From assembly GCF_900116425.1 (NCBI RefSeq), contig NZ_FPAS01000004.1, forward strand, positions 227,278-291,277: a stretch of DNA of 64,000 bases. The letters are read 5' to 3'. Positions 17,683 to 29,900 of this stretch are shown here, in pieces. Every line of letters begins with the position of its first letter. Position 1 is the stretch's first letter. The position numbers and the translations under genes are program-made. A model generated the notes under the pieces. The model made no database searches, was not told where the DNA came from, and saw only the letters and a program-made list of their open reading frames with translations. This DNA is from Lishizhenia tianjinensis (GTDB taxonomy: Bacteria > Bacteroidota > Bacteroidia > Flavobacteriales_D > Crocinitomicaceae).

Positions 17683-18909
17683 ATGTTAAACCAGATTCTA
17701 AATTTAGGAATACACCAGGTAAACGGAACTTTTCAAGTGAAAAGATTACGCCTTATAAATTCCTTAGCGCTTCTTAACATCACTATTAATCTTATCGGTA
17801 TTGTCTACCTTCTATTTGTAGAAATAACTTCGCGAGAGCAACTTTTTCACAGCTTTTTTACCTTCAGTATACACTTCCTTTTTCTCTATTTAAATCACAA
17901 AGGCAAAATAAAAATCACTTATTTATTGCTGCGCATTTTTATGGTTTGCTCTACCCTCGCAATTTTTCTTGTATATGATCTTGATTTATACACCAAGATT
18001 TTATTCGGTTTTGGAGCTTTTGGATTTGTAAATGTGATCTCTGACAGCAAAAAAGAAATTAAAATTGAAGCTCTTGTTTTCCTTTTGATAATAAGTGTAG
18101 GTTCCTATCTCCAACTTTCACAGTGGTACACCTTTATTGCCGACTACAATTACGAAAACAATGTCACTTTACAATTTGCTTCTGTGTTCTTAATTGGGTT
18201 GACTTTATACTATTCCTTTTCCCTAAAAACTGAAGCAATATCATATTACAATGAATTAGAAAAAGCAATAGAGACCAACCACCAGCAAAACAGAGAACTT
18301 CAACAAACAGTAGAAGACAAAGCCTTATTGGTGACCGAAATCAATCACCGTGTAAAAAACAACCTGGAGTTAATCTTAAGTATATTAGAGCTTCAACTCG
18401 ACAAGGTAAAAGACAGTAAAACCCAGCGATCGCTATTAGTGGGGATTTCACGTATTAAATCTATGGCATCTCTTCATCAATTATTGAATGAAAAGGTAGA
18501 CTATACAGCAGTAGGCATAAAACCTTACTTGGAGAACTTGACTTCTAAAATTCTAGAACTTCATCCTGAACAACAAAGTTTAGCCTTAGAGACCTCTTTG
18601 TGTAATTACAATATGCATGCTCAGGAAGCACTCGCTCTTGGATTAATTTTTAATGAAGTTATTACCAATTCCATACAACACGCTAAAAGTTCAACGGGCA
18701 AGAATATTTTTCAATTAGAAAGTAAATTAACACAAAGTCATTTCATCCTTTCATTTAAAGACAATGGAAATATACAAACCCTAAACTTTAAAGAAAATTT
18801 AGGGCACAAACTTATTCAGCTCCTCACCAAACAATTACAAGCTGAACTCACTAGAGAAATTGACAATGGCTTAAAAACCACTCTTAAATTAAAGCGTAAA
18901 CAACCTTGA
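17683..18909 (+). CDS. Membrane sensor histidine kinase, HisKA_2 type
   Basis: 408 residues. Residues 1-190 hold about six membrane helices with no large periplasmic loop. A coiled-coil stretch (SYYNELEKAIETNHQQNRE) leads into the kinase core. The phosphoacceptor motif EINHRVKNNLELI near residue 220 defines the HisKA_2 type. The ATP-binding domain has an N-box NEVITNSIQHA, a DNG motif (SFKDNG) and a shortened G-box region (ENLGHKLIQLL). It should phosphorylate a response regulator in reply to a membrane signal; the signal is unknown. Its stop overlaps the start of the next kinase, and a LytTR regulator follows. An ATG start is used. Confidence 0.88.
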   Translation: MLNQILNLGIHQVNGTFQVKRLRLINSLALLNITINLIGIVYLLFVEITSREQLFHSFFTFSIHFLFLYLNHKGKIKITYLLLRIFMVCSTLAIFLVYDLDLYTKILFGFGAFGFVNVISDSKKEIKIEALVFLLIISVGSYLQLSQWYTFIADYNYENNVTLQFASVFLIGLTLYYSFSLKTEAISYYNELEKAIETNHQQNRELQQTVEDKALLVTEINHRVKNNLELILSILELQLDKVKDSKTQRSLLVGISRIKSMASLHQLLNEKVDYTAVGIKPYLENLTSKILELHPEQQSLALETSLCNYNMHAQEALALGLIFNEVITNSIQHAKSSTGKNIFQLESKLTQSHFILSFKDNGNIQTLNFKENLGHKLIQLLTKQLQAELTREIDNGLKTTLKLKRKQP

Positions 18910-20147
18910 TATATAAAATTTTAAATACCGGCTTAACCCAAGATCTGGATTATTTCCAACGTACTAGTATTAGAATTGTAAATGGAGTTGCCCTTTGTTC
19001 CTTATTTACCACTGCAATTGCAGAAGGTTATATCCTGTGGAGTATAGGCATAGTTCCAAGTGGATTAACCATAGCCATGGCCACAATAATTTTTGCACTC
19101 TCTTATCTATTTTTAAATAAATACCATTTTTACGACACCTCAAAAAAACTGCTTGCTTTTAATGCCAACCTCACCTTAATTGTAGTGTTTTTACTGGTTC
19201 ATCCCGACTTAAGAGCAGATGACATGTTTTTAGTCTTGATTCCACTATATATAGGAATATTCAAAGAACTAAAGACCATCCTTACCTTATCCATGATTAC
19301 TTTAAGTATTTACATGGTAGGGATTTACTTCTCCACTTTTGTAGAGCATGACTATCTAATGACATTTTCTGATGAAAATAAAGTAATCGTTCGTATGACT
19401 TTTCTAAGCTTAACGCTTACTTTACTTTATACTACAACCTTGTTTTTCAAAAGGGGAACTGAAAAGTCGAGGTTAGAAATTGAAGCAAAAAATGAAGCGC
19501 TCACTCAACTATTGGCAGCCAATAAAATTCAATTGAGCGAATTAAAAAAAGGTATTGAAGAAAAACAGTTTTTATTAAGCGAGGTTCACCACAAAGTAAA
19601 CAACAATTTACAAGTACTGTCGAGTATCCTTCAACTGCAAGAAGGCGAACAACAAGAGCCTAAAGCCATTCTTTCTCAATTCTCAAATCGCATCAATTCA
19701 CTATCACTTATTCACAGACAAATTTACCAAGAAGAAAATTTCGAATCCATTGCAATCACTCCACTCATTCAAGGAATAATACTCCAACACTACAATTCTC
19801 AAGAGTCATCCAAGATATCCTTTGAATTAAAGCCATCCAACTTTCAATTGAATATAGCTAAAGCATCAAGTTTTGTCCTGTTCATGAATGAAGTTTTTCT
19901 ATATGTTAGTGAACAAGTTAACACACAAGCTTTAGACTTTATAAATCCAGTTTTGATGGAATGTAAGCATAAACATGATCTACTTTATATTCATCTAAAT
20001 TTCTCTCCAGACTTCTGGCGTTCTGAAAAAATACAAAACAACACCATTAATGAACAACTCATGAAGCTTTTAGCCAAACAACTGAAAGCCGATTTAACAC
20101 TCGATACGAATAAAGGAATCCACCTACAAATTGCTCTACCTTTATGA
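18906..20147 (+). CDS. Second HisKA_2-type sensor, with degenerate ATP-binding domain
   Basis: 413 residues, starting at a TTG whose last bases overlap the preceding stop (TTGA), which suggests translational coupling. Residues 1-185 form about six membrane helices; a coiled coil follows. The H-box EVHHKVNNNLQVL near residue 227 is intact. The ATP-binding half is worn: where the first kinase has NEVITNSIQHA this one has NEVFLYVSEQV, and the DNG motif is absent (NFSPDFW instead). It may therefore be a pseudokinase that acts as phosphoacceptor or dimer partner of the first kinase. It is a sister of the preceding gene by layout and length, probably from tandem duplication. Confidence 0.82.
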   Translation: MIYKILNTGLTQDLDYFQRTSIRIVNGVALCSLFTTAIAEGYILWSIGIVPSGLTIAMATIIFALSYLFLNKYHFYDTSKKLLAFNANLTLIVVFLLVHPDLRADDMFLVLIPLYIGIFKELKTILTLSMITLSIYMVGIYFSTFVEHDYLMTFSDENKVIVRMTFLSLTLTLLYTTTLFFKRGTEKSRLEIEAKNEALTQLLAANKIQLSELKKGIEEKQFLLSEVHHKVNNNLQVLSSILQLQEGEQQEPKAILSQFSNRINSLSLIHRQIYQEENFESIAITPLIQGIILQHYNSQESSKISFELKPSNFQLNIAKASSFVLFMNEVFLYVSEQVNTQALDFINPVLMECKHKHDLLYIHLNFSPDFWRSEKIQNNTINEQLMKLLAKQLKADLTLDTNKGIHLQIALPL

Positions 20148-20818
20148 AGACAACATTAAACTTACTCGTCGTTGAAGACGAAACTATAATTGCAGAAAAT
20201 TTAAAACGTATCCTTATCAATTTAGGGTTCCCCAATATTTATATAGCTAACAATTATGACGAAGGGGTATTCCTCTTTGATAAAGAGCAAATTCACATTG
20301 CCTTGGTAGACATCAATTTAGGTTCACAAAGTAAAACAGGGATAGAACTTGCGCAATACATGAACGAAAATGGAAAGGTGGCTATTGTATACATTACGGC
20401 TAATTCAGATATGCACACCTTAGATAAGGCTAAAATTACTCGTCCTACTTCCTACCTTCTTAAGCCTTTTGATAGAAAAGTAATTCAATCTACTTTAGAA
20501 ATATTGGTATACAATGAATTTTCTTCTGTAGAAAAAATTAAGCTCAAAGATCAAAGTGGTACTACTTTGATAGATCCACAAATCATTGACTATATAAAAT
20601 CTGATGGAGGCTATTTAGAAATTTTCACTCCTGAAAAAAGATATGTCTACAGAGACACACTCAAAAACATTTTGGAATTGTTGCCAGAAACCTTTGTACA
20701 AGTACACAAATCCTTCCTTGTAAATAAAAGTAAAATCTCAAAAGTTAAGGGAACTTACATTGAAATTAACCAGGAGGAAATTCCCTTGGGAAGAAATTAT
20801 AAAACGAATATTTTTTAG
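20144..20818 (+). CDS. LytTR family response regulator
   Basis: 224 residues. The receiver domain has the acidic pair in VVEDE (residues 9-13), the phosphorylated Asp in LVDINLG near residue 55 and the Lys in LLKPF near 107. A LytTR DNA-binding domain follows from about residue 125, with YIKSDGGYLEIFT, FVQVHKSFLVNKSKI and IPLGRNYK, all typical. It starts with ATG inside the end of the second kinase gene (4-bp overlap), so the three genes form one unit. LytTR proteins bind paired direct repeats. A candidate pair lies immediately downstream in front of the giant exported protein gene, which makes that gene the likely target. Confidence 0.92.
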   Translation: MKTTLNLLVVEDETIIAENLKRILINLGFPNIYIANNYDEGVFLFDKEQIHIALVDINLGSQSKTGIELAQYMNENGKVAIVYITANSDMHTLDKAKITRPTSYLLKPFDRKVIQSTLEILVYNEFSSVEKIKLKDQSGTTLIDPQIIDYIKSDGGYLEIFTPEKRYVYRDTLKNILELLPETFVQVHKSFLVNKSKISKVKGTYIEINQEEIPLGRNYKTNIF

Positions 20819-20837
20819 GAGAATTCTCCCTTTACCT

Positions 20838-20908
20838 GTTGTTCATACACAGAAAATTGTCGTTGACAATACAAGTTTTCCAGAAAAGAGACCGATAATA
20901 TACTTTCG
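20838..20908 (+). promoter_or_regulatory. Candidate LytTR-site pair and promoter of the giant T9SS gene
   Basis: Two direct repeats, GTTGTTCATACA (20838-20849) and GTTGACAATACA (20862-20873), match at 9 of 12 bases and start 24 bp apart, near two helical turns. A -7-like TACTTTCG (one mismatch) lies at 20901-20908, 25 bp before the ATG. The spacing and position are suitable for an activator, but binding is inferred. Confidence 0.4.
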
Positions 20909-20933
20909 AATTTGAACACTCAAATTTTGAAAG

Positions 20934-23900
20934 ATGATGAAATCACTACCCTTAATTAAAACACTGCGGGGATACCTACTGTTCCTGTTCTTAACCCTTA
21001 CTTCCTTTTCATCCTATGCCCTAAACATAGGACAGATGGAGGTTACGAACCCCGATGCTGGCAAAGTCTTTATTAAATACAGAGCAGGTACCTACAATTG
21101 TTATTCAGGCGTAAATGTATTTGTTCGTGCAACTGTTTATATTGATGGCGTACAAAAAGCTCAATGGGGAGGTTATAATACTGGATATGGAGATCAAACC
21201 TTTCAAGATGAATTCGAGGTAACTCCAGGTAATCATACCGTTGCAATTGATGTTGATAGAGTTGACTGTACTGTTGACCATAACTTTGTGAATCACCACC
21301 AAGATTTATCACAACCAATTGATGTCGGTGATGAAATTAGTAATTTAAATATGTCACCTTCAGGCAACGATCTGAACGTAAATTGGTCAGGTGCTAACAT
21401 TCAAGGTGAAGTTTTACATCTAAGGTTAGAAGTGAAAAATGATGCCGGACAATGGGCAACCACTCAACTTGAACCAAATTTATCACAGAATACAACAAAT
21501 CATACTTTTAATAACATCGTCCAAGGACAAGAATACCGTGTACAACTCACCCAATACTTACCGTCAGGAACAACCTACAGCCAATCCAATACTACAACCC
21601 TTCAATTACCATCTAGTTGGGAAATCACCGGGTTTCTAACTAGTACCGGTTCTAATGGAATAAATATCTCATGGAATCATCCATCGGCAAAAGGACACAT
21701 TATAAATCCTGGCACTCAAGAAAATGCATATTACATCCTAAAGAGAAGAGAGAAAGATTTAGGTGCCAACTCGTTTAGTAATTGGAGTACAATATTCGGT
21801 GCTTCAAGCTCAAACTCCGTCGATCTAGGAATAGCTAGCTATACTGATAATAGTGTTAATAATTGTAAAACCTATGAATACAAACTCTCTTATGTTGTAA
21901 ACAAACACCACCTCATCAATAAGGAAATAGATGTAGTAACTAATCAACACCACTACCCATCAAGCTACCCTTCACCTATACTTACACAGGTTCAAGGGTT
22001 TGATGTTACCCTACCTGACCCATGTTTAGAGGAAGTTCAAATAGAATGGAATGATATACCGAATAGACATGGCTGTATTACCTATTGGTTTGATATTATC
22101 AAAGAAGTTAAAGATGCCAATGGTAATTTCACTTCTCAAGGCTATATTATTAACTCTAATAATTTTAACAATCCAAACCAATTAACACCTAATTCTGGTC
22201 AATATTCATTTACAGATAACAACGTTACAGCAGGAACTACTTATAGATATAAAATAAGAATTGTTGGAGACCCCCAAACACTAGGCTATGTTTATACGGA
22301 CTATATCACCAAAGAAATTATGGTTCAAGGTCCTATAACAATTACAAATTCTAACATAAACGCAAGTGTTACCAACAATACTTCAACTGCCGGTATAGAT
22401 ATTTCTTGGGTAGATCCAACCAACAATGAAACAGGTTTCACCCTTATTAGGAGAGATTTAATAGATGGAAGTAATATTAGTATTCCCTTACCTATTAATT
22501 CAACCTCCTATTCGGATTTAACTTCCAACAGTAATGGTCCTGCAATTTGTAACAATTATGAATACGAAGTTCAGGTCACAAACAATTGTGTAAACGACCT
22601 CACGATAGGAACGATTGATTCATTGCCAACAGGTGCAGATTTAAAACTTGCAAAAGATATACAAGACACCTACGATAAGAATGCCTTAAAAATTGACAAA
22701 GGCTACAATAAAGATGTTATCAATTTAGAATGGACCGTAGCCAATAATGCTACTTCAATTACCAATCAGGAAATTTGGAGACATGAAATCAACGCAATTG
22801 ATACCGTTTTAATTGCAAGTTTAACAGGCGGACAAAGAAGCTATTCTGATAACGCAGCACTCCCTAACAAACAATACCAATACTTCCTTCAAGGAAGTGC
22901 CACTTGTGAAAACCTGAGCAATGAAACCAATATGGTTAATGGTATAGGTTTTAGATCTCCGTATGGTATCGTTACAGGGAACATTGAATACACTGGAGGT
23001 CTTGCAGTACCAAATTGTAAAGTTTCAGCTTCTGGGTTAAACTTGAATACAGGTAGTATTAGTTTCGATGGCAACAAAGATTACGTCATGCTTGTAGATA
23101 CGGCAAACAGTATTGACCAAAATTTTGTACAAGAACGTAAAGACCTTCAATTCTTAAGTGGCAACCAGGCAAAATCAATTGAATTTTGGATTAATAGTAA
23201 TGATTACTCGGGAGCTTCAGTATTTAGAATTGGTGCAACGAATGGTGCTTTAATCCTAAAAACTCCAACCAACAGTTCAACTGCTACAACTTGGCAACTA
23301 GTATCTGGAACACAAACCTTCAGTTTCAATTTAGATATCCCTACCAACGAATGGCACCACTTGGCAATAACCTATGATGGTGACAGCCTTCGATTGTATC
23401 ACAATGGTAGCAACTATACCATGGACAGTTTAGAAATGAAGTGGCAAAACTCAACGAACATTTCCATGTCATTTATGACCATTGGTGCAAACGGTGTTTT
23501 TAGTCCTACTTGGCAATCCTTTAATGGTAAAATGACGGAAATTAGATTTTGGAGTGATGCCAGAACAGAAGATGAGATTAATCAGTACATGAATTCTTAT
23601 TTAAAAGGAGACGAAGATAAGCTCGAAATCTACTACCGTACCAATGAGCAAAGTGGAAAGTTCCTTTACGATGCATCTTTCGATGCAAACGGATACCACC
23701 GAAGACACGCAGAGATTACACAACATTACAATGTCTTTGATACGAGTTATTACAACAATACCAGTTTTGTGTCAGATGTCCCTCCTGCAGACAAACTAGG
23801 AGCGATTGCACTTACCGATAACTCTGGTAACTATGTAATTCCAAGATATCCTTACTCGAATTCAGGTGAAGTGGTTACCATCGTTCCTTTCATTCCTTTT

Positions 23901-26900
23901 CACCAATTCCAACCCAATTCTAGAACGGTATTTATTGGAGAAAACACACCTGTTGCCAACAACCAAGACTTTACCGACATCTCATCTTTTGATGTAACGG
24001 GAACGGTAATGTATGCTCGTGATATCAACAACGATGGTGAAATTACAGACGGAACTAACGGAACATTAGATGAAAGAGAAATCCCTGCAGAAGGTTTAAT
24101 GCTTTATATAGATGGTCAGGCCGCAATTAAAGATGGTCAACCTATTTACACAGATCAGTCTGGTAACTATGAAATAAGTGTACCTATTGGAGAACATTTC
24201 ATTTCTATTGAAAAGCCTAATCACGAATTTGCCGTAGGTAGATTCCCTGAAACTGGATACTGGGATTTCCAAACTCCGTTGTCTGGTGTTGACTTCATCG
24301 ATAAAACTCAAATCACTATCATCGGTAAAGTGGCTGGTGGAGCGAATGAAGCCGAAAAAAAAGTTGGTTTTAACAACGGAAAAAATAACCTTGGGGTAGC
24401 AGGGCTAAAATTTGAATCTACTTTATTTAGCTTTTATGCTGATACGATCTACACAGATTCTACAACGGGAGAGTTTCAGCATCAAATCTATCCCTTGGCT
24501 TATGAAATTAAAGGAATAGACATCGATGATGTTATTATTCCAACCAATCCCGAATTCAATAATTTTTTCAATGCTGAGTTAGTAGACTATACAAACACTC
24601 CTCCCCTTCAAACAAAAACAGATTCTGTTTTCAACAACGATGGAAGTTTAGCATTTGTAAACACATTAGATTTCCATGTTGAGAAATCATGGAACTATAG
24701 AAGTCCACATACTTTGATCGTAAGTAATTTAGATGATGGTCCCGTTACTGGTGTTGACTACATTGCCAAATTAACAGCTGATGGTCAAAAGGATTCTGTT
24801 TCCACTTCAGGATTTGATTATGATGTGTATCAACAAAATCATGAATATGCATTTAAAATTAGGGCAACAGAAATTTACATCAATAAAGATTTAGACACCG
24901 TTGATTGGGTATATGATACTTTAGGCGCCAAAGATGTTACCATAAACATAAACAACAATATGGCTACTAATCCTACAAGTTCATTCACCATGGACGAGAC
25001 GGGAGAGTACATTTACAGCTTTATTGCCGGAGATCCAAACACAGCTACGCTTATTACCGATTCAATAGGTCCGAACGACTTTACAAAACACATTGACATT
25101 ACTTCTTCTTACGGAAGTGCTTCAGATGTATGGAATTATGATGCCTATGTTGTGGGGTCAATTTTATTAGGTAACAGTTTTGCCACACAAGGTCCTGATA
25201 TTGTTGAGCACGTTTTAAGAGACCCTCCCGGATCCAATTCTACAGCTTCCATTACGCAGGGTTCAACCTTCTCCTCAGAGTATACATGGGGAATCGTTGG
25301 GTCAACAGGTCTTGAACATAGCATGGGAGTGAGTGTAGGAGCTGACTTTACAATGGGTATTGGTATTGGAACAAGAACAGACATTGAAAGCTCAGTGACT
25401 GACAATTACACCTTAAACACCTCTGCTGGTGGAGGAGAATCTTACACCCAGGAAGTGACTATTGAAGAAACCATATCTACAAGTAGTGACCCTTATTATG
25501 TGGGGGCTGATGGAGATTTATACATTGGTAAATCATACAACATGAACTTTGGAGTCTCTAATAATTTAACCCTACTTCCTCAAGCCGTTTGTGATGCAGG
25601 AGCTGCGTGTAAATCAGATTCTTCTATCAGTATTAATGGAACAAAATACAGAATAGGGTTACAAAAAGGGTTTACTATGAGTCCTACAGGATACAACACC
25701 TACTTTGTTTATTCTGAAAAACACATTAAAGAAGAGTTAATTCCAGATTTAGAAGAACTAAGAAATCAAGAACTTCAAAAAAGTTATTATACTGTTCACT
25801 TCACCAATACAAACGACCCTAAATTTGGGTCTAACAATGACGACTTATTGTGGGGTGGATTAGCTTCTACTGGTACACCATACCAAAAGGAGGCTGCAGA
25901 TACAACAGGACCGAGTTACACTTTCTCTAGAACGTGGGGACCCAATGAAGTACAAACCGATTCGGTGCGTTGGTACAACCAACAAATTCGTTTATGGAAA
26001 GAAGCTATTGCCAAAAACGAAAAAGAAAAACTTAACGCGATAAATGGTCAGTCTTACACAGCAGCCGGAAATAATGGAGCAATTGGGAATGATACAGACA
26101 GAAGTGGTGTATTACTTAACCAAGAAGTAGATGAACTTGAAGAAAATATTTCCTTTAGTTCAGGAACAACTGTAAACCGTTCTACAACATTGACCAATGC
26201 CATTTCTTGGAATAGTTCGTTTGAAGTAAACGTTTCTTACGAATTAGCATTGGAAACTGAGGCCAAACTCAGTAATACGGGAATCACTACCAATCACAGT
26301 ATTTCACTAGGTTTGGAACAATCTAACGCTTGGTCTACAGGTACAGTTAGATCTACCAACTTTGCATTCACATTAGAAGACAACGATGTTGGTGACTTCT
26401 ATTCTGTAGATGCTTTGGATGGAGGATCTGTAAACGGACCTATCTTTAAAATCCAAGGAGGGCAAACTTCTTGTCCGTACGAAGCTGCAGATTCAACAGA
26501 TTTCTACAATCCTGGAACTCCTTTACAAATTGCTACACAGCAAAGAGATCTTCCTGCAGTAACCATTACACCAGGAACACAAGTCGGAATACCTGCAACG
26601 CAAGCCGCAACCTTCCAAATAACGATGTCTAACTTAAATCAAGATGATGACAGATACTATAAATTGGAGGTGGATCAATCTTCAAATCCAGATGGTTTAA
26701 TCCTTCTTATCGATGGTTTAAATCCAAATCAAACGTTCTTAATCCCTGCAGGGTCTAGTATTATCAAAACATTGACGGTACACAAGGGACCTGTTGAATA
26801 TGATTACACAGACGTTCGACTTGTATTAAAATCAGATTGTGAGTCTTCCATTCAAGATGATGCGAGCTTTAACGTAAACTTCATACCTACATGTACTCCC

Positions 26901-29900
26901 GTAGAATTTGTAGGACCTAACCAAAACTGGGTGCTCAACAACTCAAATTCAGATACACTTTCTATTTTATTTGATCAGTATGACGTAAACTTTCCAGATT
27001 TTGAAAAAGTCGTTTTCAAATACAAAGCTGCAAGCTCATCGTCATGGATACACGCTGAAGAATTCTTCAACCAAAGTTCAGCAGGTACAGATACTTTATT
27101 GCTTGCTGCCGGTGGACAAACTTCCTATGATTGGGATGTTTCCAACTTGATTGATGGACTTTACGACGTTCAGTTAGAAACCGTTTGTCCTAACAATGTG
27201 AAAGCCAACTCTACCATCCTTACAGGAACGATGGATAGATTGAGCCCTCACCTCTTTGGTCAACCTTCTCCAGCAGATGGAATACTTTCGCCAAATGATG
27301 AAATTATGATCACTTTGAACGAAAGCATCAACGACGGTTTATTGAATCAAACCTTGAACTTCGATATAAGAGGTGTGTTGAACAATACAGACATTGAACA
27401 CTTTACGTCGCTTTACTTTGATGGAACAGACGAATTAAATGTTCCTGCGGGTATAAATCTAGATGATCAACCCTTTACAGTAGAATTCTGGGTAAAACGC
27501 GATGTTTTACAAGCAGGTTCTATCGTACGTCAAGGTACAAGTACAAACTTCGATTTAGGGTTCGATGCAAGTAATGCTTTAAGTTTGACAATTGCAGGAA
27601 ATACCATTAACGCAGGCGCAATAACAGACAATAACTGGCACCACGTTGCAGTTATACATGATGGAACTTCTACCGATTTTATGATAGATGGTTCTACTGT
27701 TGGTTCTGGTAGTATTGTGAACAACTACGATGGAACACTTGCAACATTAATCGGAAATGGGTTTTCTGGAAACCTACAAGATCTACGCATCTGGAACGAT
27801 GCCCGTACGCTTACCGAAATTCAATTGAACTATTTGAAAGAGTTAATTGGAAACGAACAAGGATTAAAAGCTTACTGGAAATTCAACGAAGGAAATGACC
27901 TTATAGCTACCGATTATGCGCAAGAAAGAAATGCCGTATTCAATGGAGCTACATGGTCTTTTGCGCAAGATGCAAGATCGTTAAGCTTTACAGGAACCAA
28001 CCACCTAGAAATTAATTCTAGCACACTTGCTTTATCGAATGAAACAGACTTCACCCTTTCTTTCTGGTTCAAGGGAGCAAATGGTTCAAACCAAACGCTA
28101 TTTTCTAACGGTAAAGTAGATGCCAGTGGTGTTGGATTAAATCCAAATGCTTGGGCTGTTTATGGAAATGCATCTGGTTTGTTAACCGTTGCAAATAACG
28201 GTCACGTTCAACAGGTATCTGGTCTCAATTATTTCGATGACAATTGGCACCACTTTGCCATTGCCGTGAACCGACTGGGTAACACAAATATCTACATGGA
28301 TGGTACTTTGATAAACACCTATACTTCAAACAACTACGATGGGTTTGGTGGAAGTAAAATGTACATCGGTGCTTATGGTAGAATGGAAACAAGTGGAGAA
28401 ACTATAGATCAGGAATTTACTGGAAATATAGATGAAGTACGCTTGTGGAATGCCGCGAGAAAAGAAGATCAAATAGCTAGAGACAGATTCAATAGACTCT
28501 CTGGTGATGAGTTTGGATTGTTAACTTATTTCCCTTTTGAAGCTTACCAAAACAACGGTGGAGTATTAACACTTCAAGAAACATTGGGAGATCAAAACAA
28601 TTCATCTTTACCAGGCTTAACGCCTTTAACGGCAAACATGATAGGAGCAACTGCTTTTGACCAAGTGGTTCCAGCCATTAAATTCGAGCGTCCCGTACAA
28701 CCCGTTAACTTTAATTACGCGGTGAATGATGATGCAATCATATTTACCATTAACGAACCTTTCGAAAGAATAGAAAACACACAGTTAGACATTACGGTTC
28801 GAGACGTACGCGATGAGAATTTAAATGTAATGGAAAGTGCTGTTACGTGGTCTGCTTATATAGATAAAAATCAGGTTTACTGGTTAACGGATTACCATGA
28901 AGCAGACATTCTATTGGGTAATGCCTATAGTTTCGATGCAACCGTTGTAAACAGTTCTGGAAGTACAAAAACCATTAACTTGAGCAATTTGCCTTCATGG
29001 TTGAGCGCGAATCAGACTACTGCGCAACTCCCAGCTCTGAGTCAAATGGACGTTACCTTTACTGTACAGCCAGGGTTGAACATTGGTAATTATCAAGAAG
29101 AACTTGCCTTAAGTTCAGCAGGAATAAACTTCAACGAAATGTTCAACTTAAAAGTGAACGTTTCAGCTCAAAGTCCAGATTGGAACGTAACCACAGCTAA
29201 TTTCGATTACAGCATGAGTGTTATCGGTACGATCATCATTGATAATGTGTACACCAGTGATGTAAACGATAAAATAGCCGCATACATCGACAATCAATTG
29301 GTTGGATCTGCAGACATTGTATATCACCCTTCTTCTGATAGGTACCGTTTATATTTAGATGTTTATTCAAACAGTACAAATAACGATACCATTAGCTTTA
29401 GAATTTGGGATGCAAGTGAAGGGTTAATACTCGAAAATGTACTTCCTAAACTAAACTTTGTTTCTAACGGATTAGAAGGAACAGTTACAAACCCAATTGA
29501 GTTCATAGCTGGAGATTACATAGTGAACGAATACAATTTACAAACCGGATGGAACTGGATCTCTATTAACTTGATTCAAAACAACTCTGCCGTACCAAGT
29601 GTATTTGCAGATTGGGCTCCACAGAACAATGATGTGATACAAGCCAGAGATAATTTTGATCAGTTTAGTAATGCCACGGGTTGGATAGGTTCACTTTCTA
29701 ATGCAGGAGGCATCAACATTGAAGAATCCTATAAATTGAAATCTGCAACTGCAACGGACTTCGAAATCATCGGGCAAGAAATTGATGTAAACACCATGAG
29801 TATAACCGTGGTTCCAGGTTGGAACTGGATAGCATATTGGGGAAATAGTATCATCTCTGTAAATGAGGCCTTGGCTTCATTAAACCCACAAGATGGTGAC

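Noticed and set aside
20818..20829. Palindrome GGAGAATTCTCC at the end of the LytTR regulator gene
   Set aside because: No T run follows it and the loop would be too tight for a terminator. It may be chance.
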